A stretch of DNA of 5,706 nucleotides, taken from the NCBI GenBank assembly GCA_012800135.1, contig JAAZJV010000034.1, positions 1 to 5,706 of the forward strand, given 5' to 3'. Made by a program: the position numbers and the translations under genes. The number at the start of each line of letters is the position of its first letter. Within the stretch, counting starts at the first letter, position 1. Source of the DNA: Clostridiaceae bacterium (GTDB lineage: Bacteria; Bacillota; Clostridia; Saccharofermentanales; DTU023). Below are positions 1 through 5,706 of the stretch, in pieces. Below the pieces are notes generated by a model. It was not told the origin of the DNA. It did not search any database and saw nothing but the letters and a program-made list of their open reading frames with translations.

Positions 1-798
1 GAATTCACGGATCAGCTCTTCTGTCAGGGCGTCCGCATAAAAATAGAGGCAGCGAATGAGTTCAATGTCCTGTGTTTCATCGGACAGGCGTCGCAAAAGT
101 ACCGACAACGTATTGTGCTCATTGTTCGCTAAATCGCATCCGTAACGCGTCGTATCCTGCGCGACAAGAATGAGTTCGCGAATACCGAGTGATTCAAGAT
201 GTTGGGCTTCTTCGACAATCTCATCCATCGGACGCGATCGCTGTGGTCCGCGAATAGAGGGAATCGCACAATAGGCACAGGCATTTGAACAACCCTCTGC
301 AATCTTAAGATAGGCCCATCGGGCGTCTTTCGACGCGGGCGTTCTGTCACAGTGCAAATGGTCGAGTGAGCAGGAGCGATCCGGACGACCGGGCTGATGT
401 TCACGGAGCGAAACACCGTCTCGAAGCCGATCCACCGTGTTCACGATGAGACCGTACTCGCCTGTTCCGAGGATTGCATCTACTTCAGGAAATTCAGAGA
501 ATAGCTCGCTCCCTACACGCTGCGGCAAACATCCGGTGACGACAAGGAACCTCGCGTTCCCTTCAGGATATTTATAGTCTGCAAGATCAAGAATCGCATC
601 GATAGCTTCGCGCACCGCATCTTCAATAAAAGCGCACGTATTGACGATGAGGACGTCGGCCTTGTGAGGATCGTCGGTCGGACTGTATCCTTCGCGGCAA
701 AGTGCCGCGCTCATGCATTCTGCGTCAACTTCATTTTTAGGACATCCAAGAGATAGAAGATAAAATGTATGTATTGAATGGTTCGCGCTCAAAAGCAT
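1..798 (-). CDS. rimO: RimO, ribosomal protein S12 methylthiotransferase (N-terminal part, cut by window edge)
   Basis: Radical-SAM enzyme that in known RimO proteins methylthiolates a conserved aspartate of ribosomal protein S12 in the cytoplasm. The frame is open from the ATG at 798 to base 1, giving 266 of the roughly 440 residues usual for the family, so the rest of the radical-SAM domain and the TRAM domain are missing. The N-terminal methylthiotransferase domain shows SLGCPKNEVDAE (residues 16-27, Cys19), NTCAFIEDA (53-61, Cys55) and VTGC (87-90, Cys90), the three ligands of the auxiliary cluster. The radical-SAM motif CSNACAYC (170-177) is CX3CX2C. The GCPKN and NTCAFI wording, QDTTRYG (214-220) and LYFY (251-254) favour RimO over MiaB, which usually reads GCQMN. 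The gene starts 6 bases after the recX stop and in the same frame, so it cannot begin further upstream. The start may instead be TTG at 792. Confidence in the family is high. Confidence 0.95.
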   Translation of the reverse strand, partial: MLLSANHSIHTFYLLSLGCPKNEVDAECMSAALCREGYSPTDDPHKADVLIVNTCAFIEDAVREAIDAILDLADYKYPEGNARFLVVTGCLPQRVGSELFSEFPEVDAILGTGEYGLIVNTVDRLRDGVSLREHQPGRPDRSCSLDHLHCDRTPASKDARWAYLKIAEGCSNACAYCAIPSIRGPQRSRPMDEIVEEAQHLESLGIRELILVAQDTTRYGCDLANNEHNTLSVLLRRLSDETQDIELIRCLYFYADALTEELIREF

Positions 799-803
799 AC
801 TCC
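790..803 (-). promoter_or_regulatory. rimO ribosome binding site and ambiguous start
   Basis: GGAG at 803-800 lies just after the recX stop codon. It is only 1 base from the ATG at 798-796, too close for normal use, but 7 bases from an in-frame TTG at 792-790 (codon 3 of the longer reading). Spacing favours TTG and codon type favours ATG. The two proteins differ by only two residues. Confidence 0.55.
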
Positions 804-804
804 G

Positions 805-1266
805 TTAATCTAAATGAGAACGTTCGAAAAATGAGTCGATCGCGCGACGAGCTGTTCCTTCGCTGTACCCGCGCCGAAATAACAATTTACGCATCGATGA
901 GAAATCGGACGCTTCTGCCGGAACGGAAAAAGACGCCTCAAGGAGTTCCAGTGCCGTATCTTCATCGGCACCAAGCGCGCTCGCAGCTCGTTTTGCATCC
1001 TCGTACTCAATACCGTTTCGACGAAAAATTTCGATCATGGCGCGGCGTGAACGCAATCTCTTTCCACGATAGCGAGAGGTTACACGCTGCGCCGCGCGAA
1101 AATCATCAATATAGTCAATTTCTTTAAGGTACCTGATGACGTCTTCGATTAGCGCCTCTGAGGCTCCCTTCTTTAGTAAGTTACGGCGAACTGAACCGGA
1201 TGATTTATAAAAATCGATGCCAATATAGGTCACCGCCGCTTCCCTTACCGATTCAAAATCTGTCAC
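805..1266 (-). CDS. recX: RecX family regulatory protein
   Basis: RecX proteins bind RecA filaments in the cytoplasm and modulate, usually inhibit, their extension and activity. The 153-residue length is typical. The protein is built of helical three-helix repeats. The clearest stretch runs from about residue 23 to 98, with a lysine/arginine-rich helix followed by the family-typical YIDD (52-55) and then [13 protein letters not shown] (74-86). A further repeat lies at about 123-148 ([19 protein letters not shown]). The protein is rich in Arg and Lys, as expected for a partner of a nucleoprotein filament. The start is GTG at 1266-1264, which overlaps the recA stop as GTGA. No strong ribosome site precedes it, so translation is probably coupled to recA, which would keep RecX below RecA. 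The stop TAA is at 807-805. Family assignment rests on sequence pattern plus position next to recA. Whether it inhibits or stimulates RecA cannot be read from the sequence. Confidence 0.92.
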   Translation of the reverse strand: MTDFESVREAAVTYIGIDFYKSSGSVRRNLLKKGASEALIEDVIRYLKEIDYIDDFRAAQRVTSRYRGKRLRSRRAMIEIFRRNGIEYEDAKRAASALGADEDTALELLEASFSVPAEASDFSSMRKLLFRRGYSEGTARRAIDSFFERSHLD

Positions 1267-2408
1267 AGATCAAGACCCAGCATTTCATCGACATCAGCGA
1301 CAGCATCGTCAACCTGATCTGCTAGCGAGGCGACAGCGCGATCTTCCTGTTCAGCTTCATCCTCATCGTCGTCTGAATCAAGATAATAATGGCGAACAGC
1401 ATCGTTGATTTCATCAAAGAGGGCTTCGTTTTCCGGCAACTCAAGAAAATCACGCACATTATCGCGTCCTTGCCCGAGCCGCTGTTCTCCATAGGAATAC
1501 CACGAGCCGCTTTTATTGATAATGCCGGCCTCCGAACCCATGTCAATGATGCATCCGGTCTGCGAAATTCCGCGACCGAACAGAATATCAAATTCCGCTT
1601 CGCGGAACGGAGGAGCAACCTTGTTTTTGACAACCTTGACACGCGTTCTAGAGCCGATCTGCTTATCGCCCTGATCGATGCGAGCGCCGCGCCTCACATC
1701 CAAGCGGACACTTGCATAGAACTTCAGCGCGCGACCGCCCGTTGTTGTCTCAGGATTACCGAACATGATGCCGATTTTCTCACGCAACTGGTTAATGAAG
1801 ATGACAAGCGTTCTGCTCTTATTGATGACGGCTGCCAACTTTCTCAGCGCCTGCGACATCAGTCGTGCCTGAAGCCCGACCGAAGCATCGCCCATCTCCC
1901 CATCAATTTCCGCGCGAGGCACGAGGGCGGCGACGGAGTCAATCACGATGACGTCTACTGCTCCGGAACGCGCAAGAGCCTCTGCTATTTCGAGGGCTTG
2001 CTCGCCGTAGTCCGGCTGCGAAACGATCAGGTTATCAATATCGACACCGAGGTTCTTAGCATAGACCGGATCAAGTGAATGTTCCGCGTCAATAAAGGCT
2101 GCGATGCCTCCCAACTTCTGGGCTTCAGCTATACTATGAAGCGCAACTGTAGTCTTGCCGGATGATTCCGGTCCGAAAATTTCAACCACTCGTCCACGCG
2201 GCAGACCGCCAATGCCGAGTGCTAAATCGAGTGAAAGCGCGCCTGTCGGAATCGCATCTACTTCGACCACATTGGCTTCGTCAAGCGTCATTACGGCGCC
2301 CTTGCCAAAATCTTTCTCAATACGATCTAATGCAGCTTTTAAGGCCTTCTGGCGATTCTTATCATCCATAGGTTTGACTTGTTGTTTAGATTTAGATCCT
2401 TTTGCCAT
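1263..2408 (-). CDS. recA: RecA recombinase / SOS co-protease
   Basis: ATP-dependent strand-exchange protein that forms filaments on single-stranded DNA and triggers LexA self-cleavage. The 381 residues are longer than the 353 of E. coli RecA. Order of parts: a basic N-terminal extension (residues 1-12), the N-terminal helix with [18 protein letters not shown] (20-37), Walker A GPESSGKT (79-86), catalytic Glu109 in IDAEHSLD, Walker B VIVIDS (153-158, Asp157), RecA signature ALKFYASVR (227-235), DNA-binding loop L2 around [10 protein letters not shown] (216-225), and the C-terminal domain with SWYSY (302-306). The tail (344-381) is strongly acidic, 17 Asp/Glu against one Arg, a known regulatory feature of RecA tails. 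Small departures from common wording are Ser111 where Ala is usual and Tyr134 in PDYGEQ where Thr is common. All catalytic residues are present. The ATG at 2408 is supported by GGGAG 7 bases upstream. A promoter and LexA box lie in front, and recX overlaps the 3' end by 4 bases. Confidence 0.99.
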   Translation of the reverse strand: MAKGSKSKQQVKPMDDKNRQKALKAALDRIEKDFGKGAVMTLDEANVVEVDAIPTGALSLDLALGIGGLPRGRVVEIFGPESSGKTTVALHSIAEAQKLGGIAAFIDAEHSLDPVYAKNLGVDIDNLIVSQPDYGEQALEIAEALARSGAVDVIVIDSVAALVPRAEIDGEMGDASVGLQARLMSQALRKLAAVINKSRTLVIFINQLREKIGIMFGNPETTTGGRALKFYASVRLDVRRGARIDQGDKQIGSRTRVKVVKNKVAPPFREAEFDILFGRGISQTGCIIDMGSEAGIINKSGSWYSYGEQRLGQGRDNVRDFLELPENEALFDEINDAVRHYYLDSDDDEDEAEQEDRAVASLADQVDDAVADVDEMLGLDL

Positions 2409-2415
2409 CTGTATT

Positions 2416-2420
2416 CTCCC
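2416..2420 (-). promoter_or_regulatory. recA ribosome binding site
   Basis: GGGAG with a 7-base spacer (AATACAG) before the recA ATG is close to ideal. It settles the start at 2408 over the internal ATG at codon 14, which has no such site. Confidence 0.85.
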
Positions 2421-2525
2421 GTTCGGATTTTATAATTTTCATCGAATGAACCGCCGTAGAACCGATCCATCACGAATGTGATTCGCTCACGGCCAAGGCG
2501 GCCGGTGTCTATTGTGTGATCAATA

Positions 2526-2539
2526 AGAACTTTTGTTCT
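2526..2539 (-). promoter_or_regulatory. LexA (DinR)-type SOS box of recA
   Basis: AGAACAAAAGTTCT is a 14-base palindrome around the exact GAAC-N4-GTTC core of Gram-positive LexA operators (family knowledge: B. subtilis-type consensus CGAAC-N4-GTTCG). It sits at about +9 to +22 of the predicted start point, where a bound repressor could block initiation or early elongation. An extra half-site, GTTC at 2547-2544, lies 5 bases upstream of the GAAC arm. This is the main evidence that recA is damage-inducible here. Confidence 0.85.
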
Positions 2540-2553
2540 CTTTGAACATTCTC

Positions 2554-2582
2554 ATCTTATCGAAAGTGCTTTCGCGCGTCAA
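2554..2582 (-). promoter_or_regulatory. Probable recA promoter (housekeeping sigma type)
   Basis: The -35 is TTGACG (2582-2577, 5 of 6 to TTGACA). A 17-base spacer follows, then -10 TAAGAT (2559-2554, 4 of 6 to TATAAT). The predicted start is a G near 2547. The LexA-type palindrome immediately downstream supports this being the real promoter. The weaker alternative TTGACT at 2629-2624 has no matching -10. Confidence 0.65.
2561..2574 (-). promoter_or_regulatory. Perfect palindrome inside promoter spacer, possible second (degenerate) LexA box
   Basis: CGAAAGCACTTTCG is a 14-base inverted repeat with 6-base arms, wholly between the -35 and -10 hexamers. It matches the LexA consensus CGAAC-N4-GTTCG except for a symmetrical C-to-A and G-to-T change. 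Its centre is 35 bases from the centre of the exact box. It may be a weaker LexA site or the operator of another regulator. The palindrome is certain, its binder is not. Confidence 0.5.
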
Positions 2583-2640
2583 CGCATTTTACCCCTTATC
2601 AACTGCCACCAGCACTCTTTAGCAGTCAAAAAGAATGAAC

Positions 2641-4368
2641 CTATCGTCTGCGTGAACGACGCCAAAAAGGACGCCTTCGTGACTGAATAGACTGCGTCAT
2701 TGGATGCTTTTGACCGGGAAAAGGCAAATCCCCTCCGCGCACTGGACCAAGCTTTAACCTCTCTCGCCAAACGCTTTGTGTATCGAGTGTTTCGCGGAAT
2801 CGAAGCACAATACCGGTCACATAGTATGTCAGCAGTGTCACAAGACATTTTCCAAGATAGATGAGAATCTGCCATGCTTTATGTTCGCTCCAGATAGGCA
2901 ACGTGTTAATCGCGATCAGAACGACACAGGCCGCAAGAGCTGAAATGGCAAGACGAATGACGAATGGCAGCAGCTTTCGAAAGCGTGCTTCACGCAGGTA
3001 TATTCTGTATAGGACGACCATTACGATCACGAGCAGGAACAGTGTCCCGGACAACGCGATAGGAATGCCTCGGATGCCGAATTCTAATCGTTGAATAAAA
3101 AGTTGGGAGAGTAAGGGATGCGCCACTGCCGCTATCACGCCCGCAAGCAAAAGCATTCGCGTCATGCGTCTCGCCAAGAAAGCATGGCAATAGACAATCA
3201 GAATCGTCGCTAAAAGGAGCGGCAACGCATATAGGCGCATAAGAGCAGCCTCGACAGACAAAGCGGCTTCCGAGAGGGCACCGTTCCATTGAAATAAAAC
3301 GACAGCGGTATCTTCCGGCATCACAGCGAGAATAATCGAATAAGGTGTAATTATATACAGCGAACGGCGCATCGCACGCGTCAGGAGTGTCCGAGCGCGC
3401 GAATATCTCTTCTCGTCAAATAGTTGAGTCAGCACAGGCATCATCACGCCTGCTACCGGAAAGACAAATGCCATCAACAAAAATCGCCCCACGGATATGG
3501 ACTGATCGAGCACGGTAACCGCTCCAATAGACTTGCCGACAAACGCTATGTCAAACAGGACATTGAGTTGGAACAAGGCGGCCGCCACCATCACGGGCAC
3601 AGCCAAACGCATGAATTGTCGGTACATGGGATCACGCGTATCGATCATTATGCGCCAATGTAGGACACGTTTTGCAAGAAAAAGAAGAATCATCGACAAA
3701 AGCGCCGCACAGAAAAGCAACACGAGTGACACGCCCGTGAGTTGCACCGGCGTGTTTTTTGTAAGAACAACAAAGCAAACTTGCGCTACAACAAAAATCG
3801 AAGAGACGGGAATCATTACACGGTGGAAAAGACGCGTTCCCGTAAGTGTTCCGGCAGCCATCGCCGCCGGAAACAAAAATACCGTTTGTACAAGAAGAAT
3901 GCGTGCCGAAGGTGCCGCCATCTCAATCACGGCATCATCTTTACCTGAATTGAAAAGGCGAAGCAATGGATGACAGAGTGCTTCTCCCAAAAGAACGGCG
4001 ATGATGGTCACAAGAAGAAGCAGTGTCGCCGCGGAAGAAAAACCGCGCCAGAAACGCGCTAGCTGCTTGCGATCAATCGACACTTTAAGGCGCAACGCCA
4101 CCGACACGGCAAGCGCAGCACCGGCAAGCGATCGGATCAACAGGCGCGGCCATTCGCGCGCGATGACCCATGCGTCCGAAAGAACGCCAAACTCCAATGA
4201 GAGAACGTAATAGATCGAGTGGAAAAGACCCATCAGGGCAACAATCATCATCGATCGCGTATAAATGCGCGCTGCTTTCGATGGCGTCAACGGACGAAGT
4301 CCGCCGCTTGCCCGGCGGTCTTCTAACAGAGATGACGACCAATCGTGACGTTGCCTGTCTCTTCTCAT
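2641..4368 (-). CDS. Divergent MurJ/MviN-like membrane protein (MOP flippase superfamily)
   Basis: A 575-residue inner-membrane protein with about 14 hydrophobic segments (near residues 40-60, 78-94, 113-131, 156-178, 186-203, 211-231, 254-275, 294-316, 334-350, 374-395, 404-424, 431-455, 466-488, 498-522), the layout of MurJ lipid II flippases. Family-like wording includes SDAWVIAREWPRLL (64-77, compare DAFFVAFKLPNLL of MurJ) and FVFPVAGVMMPVL (301-313). It departs strongly elsewhere. The usual SRxxGxxRD of helix 1 is absent (LFHSIYYV instead), and the RRIFAEGA stretch reads IRSLAGAA, so arginines equivalent to E. coli MurJ R18, R24 and R52 look missing. A basic, probably cytoplasmic N-terminus (1-39) and an Arg-rich C-terminal tail (563-575) flank the core. 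The ATG overlaps the cinA stop as ATGA, and AGGAG lies 12 bases upstream. It could be a true but divergent MurJ, a paralogue for another lipid-linked substrate, or a polysaccharide/MATE-type exporter. I give no gene symbol. Confidence 0.75.
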   Translation of the reverse strand: MRRDRQRHDWSSSLLEDRRASGGLRPLTPSKAARIYTRSMMIVALMGLFHSIYYVLSLEFGVLSDAWVIAREWPRLLIRSLAGAALAVSVALRLKVSIDRKQLARFWRGFSSAATLLLLVTIIAVLLGEALCHPLLRLFNSGKDDAVIEMAAPSARILLVQTVFLFPAAMAAGTLTGTRLFHRVMIPVSSIFVVAQVCFVVLTKNTPVQLTGVSLVLLFCAALLSMILLFLAKRVLHWRIMIDTRDPMYRQFMRLAVPVMVAAALFQLNVLFDIAFVGKSIGAVTVLDQSISVGRFLLMAFVFPVAGVMMPVLTQLFDEKRYSRARTLLTRAMRRSLYIITPYSIILAVMPEDTAVVLFQWNGALSEAALSVEAALMRLYALPLLLATILIVYCHAFLARRMTRMLLLAGVIAAVAHPLLSQLFIQRLEFGIRGIPIALSGTLFLLVIVMVVLYRIYLREARFRKLLPFVIRLAISALAACVVLIAINTLPIWSEHKAWQILIYLGKCLVTLLTYYVTGIVLRFRETLDTQSVWRERLKLGPVRGGDLPFPGQKHPMTQSIQSRRRPFWRRSRRR

Positions 4369-5693
4369 AAAGACTCAATACTCCTGTACAACAGATCAAT
4401 CGAGGCGTAAGCCGCTCGATCCTGAATATTTGCTCGGCTGCCGGAATAATGCCGTTCAATGACGCGCGTACCTTTCCTCGAACGACAGGCGATGAACACC
4501 GTGCCTACAGGATATTTAATCGTTCCGCCCGCAGGTCCTGCAAAGCCGGTCACCGATACAGTGTAAACGGCTCCGGTAAGATGGTATAACCCTTCCGCCA
4601 TCGCGCGCGCACAGGCCGCGCTGACCGAGCCTTCCTCTGAGAGCAAATGATCGGGCACGCCGAGAACATCGGTTTTCATCGCATTTGTATACGTGACGAC
4701 TCCGCCTTTGAACACGTCTGATGCGCCCGGCACACGAGCCATCAAAGATGCCGCCAGACCACCTGTACAAGACTCCGCAAATGCGCATGTGGCACCGCTT
4801 TCAAGGAGTTTATCGCGCACTACCTCGGGAAGATTTCGCGTTCCGATCTCATAGATATATGCGCCTAGACGCTCTTTGATGACGTCGATCAAGGTTTCCG
4901 TTCGATCCTCCTCATTCTCGCATCCAGTCAGACGTTGCGTAATACGAAAGGATACGTCTCCGTCTCTTACATATACGGCGATCGTCGGATTTGTCTGCTG
5001 ATCCACAAGATCACGTACTGCCGCCTCAGCGTCCGGTTCTCCGATGCCGGTCAAGTGCACGTATCGGTGAATTAAGCGCTCAGGTGTAATTTTTTCAAGC
5101 ACCGGCCGCACCTCACGAAGGAACATGGGTTCCATTTCATTTGGCGGTCCCGGAAGAAGGAGGATCGCCTTCTTCTTCGATTCACCGGAAGATAAAGACC
5201 AATCAAACATCATCAGCGCCCCGGGCGATGTCCCGTTCTCATTCATGAACAACGTTGCCCCTTCGGGGACTAGAGGGTATACAACGTGAGATTTTGAAGA
5301 TCTAACAACGAATACATTTTGTTTGTCTTTGGGAATACTTGGACAGACTACGTGTCGTGACTGATTTCGGAGAGCGTACCTATCATCAATCCTCCGGTTA
5401 ATCAAAGGATCCGAGACAAGACGGAAACCTGCAACCTTCGCAGCGACAACGCCGGAAAGGTCATCGGCTGTAGGTCCAAGGCCGCCCGTTGTGATGACGA
5501 GATCATTGTGTTCTAGCGCATCGGTTATTGCCTTCTCAATCCGTTTGGCGTTGTCGCCGACAACAGTATGACGGTAGGTCGAAATTCCAAGCTCAGCGAG
5601 TTGCCCTGCCAGAAAAAAACCATTGGTATCCAGCGTTTCACCCAACAGCAGCTCGGTACCCACCGACAAAATCTCAGCCGATTGAATTGTCAT
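4365..5693 (-). CDS. cinA: CinA, competence/damage-inducible protein (NMN deamidase with N-terminal COG1058 domain)
   Basis: A two-domain cytoplasmic protein of 442 residues. The N-terminal molybdopterin-binding-like/COG1058 domain (about 1-260, linked in the family to ADP-ribose pyrophosphatase activity) carries SVGTELLLGE (10-19), TGGLGPTADD (69-78) and LLPGPPNEM (179-187). The C-terminal PncC-type domain (about 285-442), which in characterised members deamidates NMN in pyridine nucleotide salvage, carries AESCTGG (306-312, probable catalytic Ser308), GGVVTYTNAMK (330-340, Lys340) and VTGFAGPAGG (381-390). All key motifs look intact. The protein is somewhat long, with extra loops at about 110-138 and 164-175. 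The ATG at 5693 aligns with the normal family N-terminus, but no clear ribosome site is seen in the 13 bases available upstream. The gene overlaps the downstream MurJ-like gene by 4 bases, so the two are probably co-translated. In streptococci cinA lies directly before recA and is competence-induced. Here another gene and a promoter intervene. Confidence 0.96.
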   Translation of the reverse strand: MTIQSAEILSVGTELLLGETLDTNGFFLAGQLAELGISTYRHTVVGDNAKRIEKAITDALEHNDLVITTGGLGPTADDLSGVVAAKVAGFRLVSDPLINRRIDDRYALRNQSRHVVCPSIPKDKQNVFVVRSSKSHVVYPLVPEGATLFMNENGTSPGALMMFDWSLSSGESKKKAILLLPGPPNEMEPMFLREVRPVLEKITPERLIHRYVHLTGIGEPDAEAAVRDLVDQQTNPTIAVYVRDGDVSFRITQRLTGCENEEDRTETLIDVIKERLGAYIYEIGTRNLPEVVRDKLLESGATCAFAESCTGGLAASLMARVPGASDVFKGGVVTYTNAMKTDVLGVPDHLLSEEGSVSAACARAMAEGLYHLTGAVYTVSVTGFAGPAGGTIKYPVGTVFIACRSRKGTRVIERHYSGSRANIQDRAAYASIDLLYRSIESL

Positions 5694-5706
5694 CTTATTA
5701 TGTTCA

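Larger units (their letters stand above)
2409..2547 (-). promoter_or_regulatory. recA 5' leader with three small hairpins
   Basis: If transcription starts near 2547, the recA message has an untranslated leader of about 139 bases, long for such a gene. It holds three short inverted repeats in a row: TATTG/CAATA (2525-2510, loop of 6), CGGCC/GGCCG (2504-2490, loop of 5) and ATCAC/GTGAT (2482-2469, loop of 4). The motif ATCAC also occurs in the first loop (2520-2516), so GTGAT could pair with either copy. No U-tract follows the GC-rich stem, so it is not an intrinsic terminator of standard form. I recognise no known riboswitch or leader RNA family. Function is unknown. Confidence 0.4.

Noticed and set aside
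1..798. Assignment of the partial gene as MiaB
   Set aside because: MiaB often follows recA in Bacillota, but the GCPKN and NTCAFI motifs and QDTTRYG fit RimO better than MiaB's usual GCQMN and NTC-x-VR wording.
818..825. GAACGTTC palindrome resembling a LexA site
   Set aside because: It lacks the 4-base spacer of the operator and lies in the recX coding end, away from any promoter.
765..1127. Plus-strand open frame of 120 codons across the rimO/recX junction
   Set aside because: It is antisense to two well-supported genes, with low-complexity basic translation and no family resemblance.
1389..2078. Plus-strand open frame of 229 codons antisense to recA
   Set aside because: It lies entirely within the intact recA gene on the other strand and its translation shows no recognisable domain. 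It is best explained as a shadow of recA codon bias.
2339..2470. 43-codon minus-strand frame starting at ATG 2470 in the recA leader and overlapping the recA start
   Set aside because: No ribosome site precedes it, its second half lies out of frame inside recA, and an open stretch of this length is not surprising. It could be revisited with ribosome profiling.
2520..2549. Nine-codon leader peptide frame (ATG at 2549) over the SOS box
   Set aside because: The predicted transcription start near 2547 removes its ATG, and it has no ribosome site.
2600..2640. Possible terminator after the MurJ-like gene (ACTGC/GCAGT repeat)
   Set aside because: The 5-base stem with a 15-base loop has no following T-run, so it does not qualify as an intrinsic terminator. 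Read-through into recA stays possible.
3533..3973. Plus-strand open frame of 146 codons antisense to the MurJ-like gene
   Set aside because: The minus-strand frame has clear membrane segments. The plus-strand product is rich in Arg, Thr and Ile without any pattern.

Overview
All five genes lie on the minus strand and form one DNA-repair and competence-type block. In transcription order they are cinA (complete), a MurJ/MviN-like MOP-superfamily membrane protein, recA, recX and the first 266 codons of rimO, which runs off the left edge. Base composition is roughly balanced, judged by eye. The cinA-recA neighbourhood, the recA-recX pair and a Gram-positive-type LexA (DinR) operator, GAAC-N4-GTTC, in front of recA point to a bacterium of the Bacillota or a lineage with a similar SOS system. 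I cannot name a genus from the sequence.

Layout from right to left: cinA (4365-5693) begins 13 bases inside the window edge, so its promoter is not visible. It overlaps the MurJ-like gene (2641-4368) by 4 bases (ATGA). A gap of 232 bases (2409-2640) follows, the only sizeable non-coding stretch. It holds a plausible promoter, a perfect LexA-type operator just downstream of the predicted start point, a second palindrome of the same geometry inside the promoter spacer, and a leader of about 140 bases with three small hairpins before a strong GGGAG ribosome site. recA (1263-2408) overlaps recX (805-1266) by 4 bases (GTGA), and recX is followed after 6 bases by rimO.

Inferred joint function: recA, recX and probably rimO form a damage-inducible transcript, with RecA as recombinase and SOS co-protease and RecX as its modulator. 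RimO, which modifies ribosomal protein S12, appears to be carried along. cinA and the flippase-like gene form a translationally coupled pair upstream. The least expected element is the divergent MurJ-like protein between cinA and recA. It keeps the 14-helix layout, but by eye it lacks several arginines known to matter in MurJ. Its position recalls the pneumococcal cinA-recA-dinF cluster, where DinF belongs to the same transporter superfamily. I saw no mobile element, CRISPR array, tRNA, rRNA or convincing intrinsic terminator.
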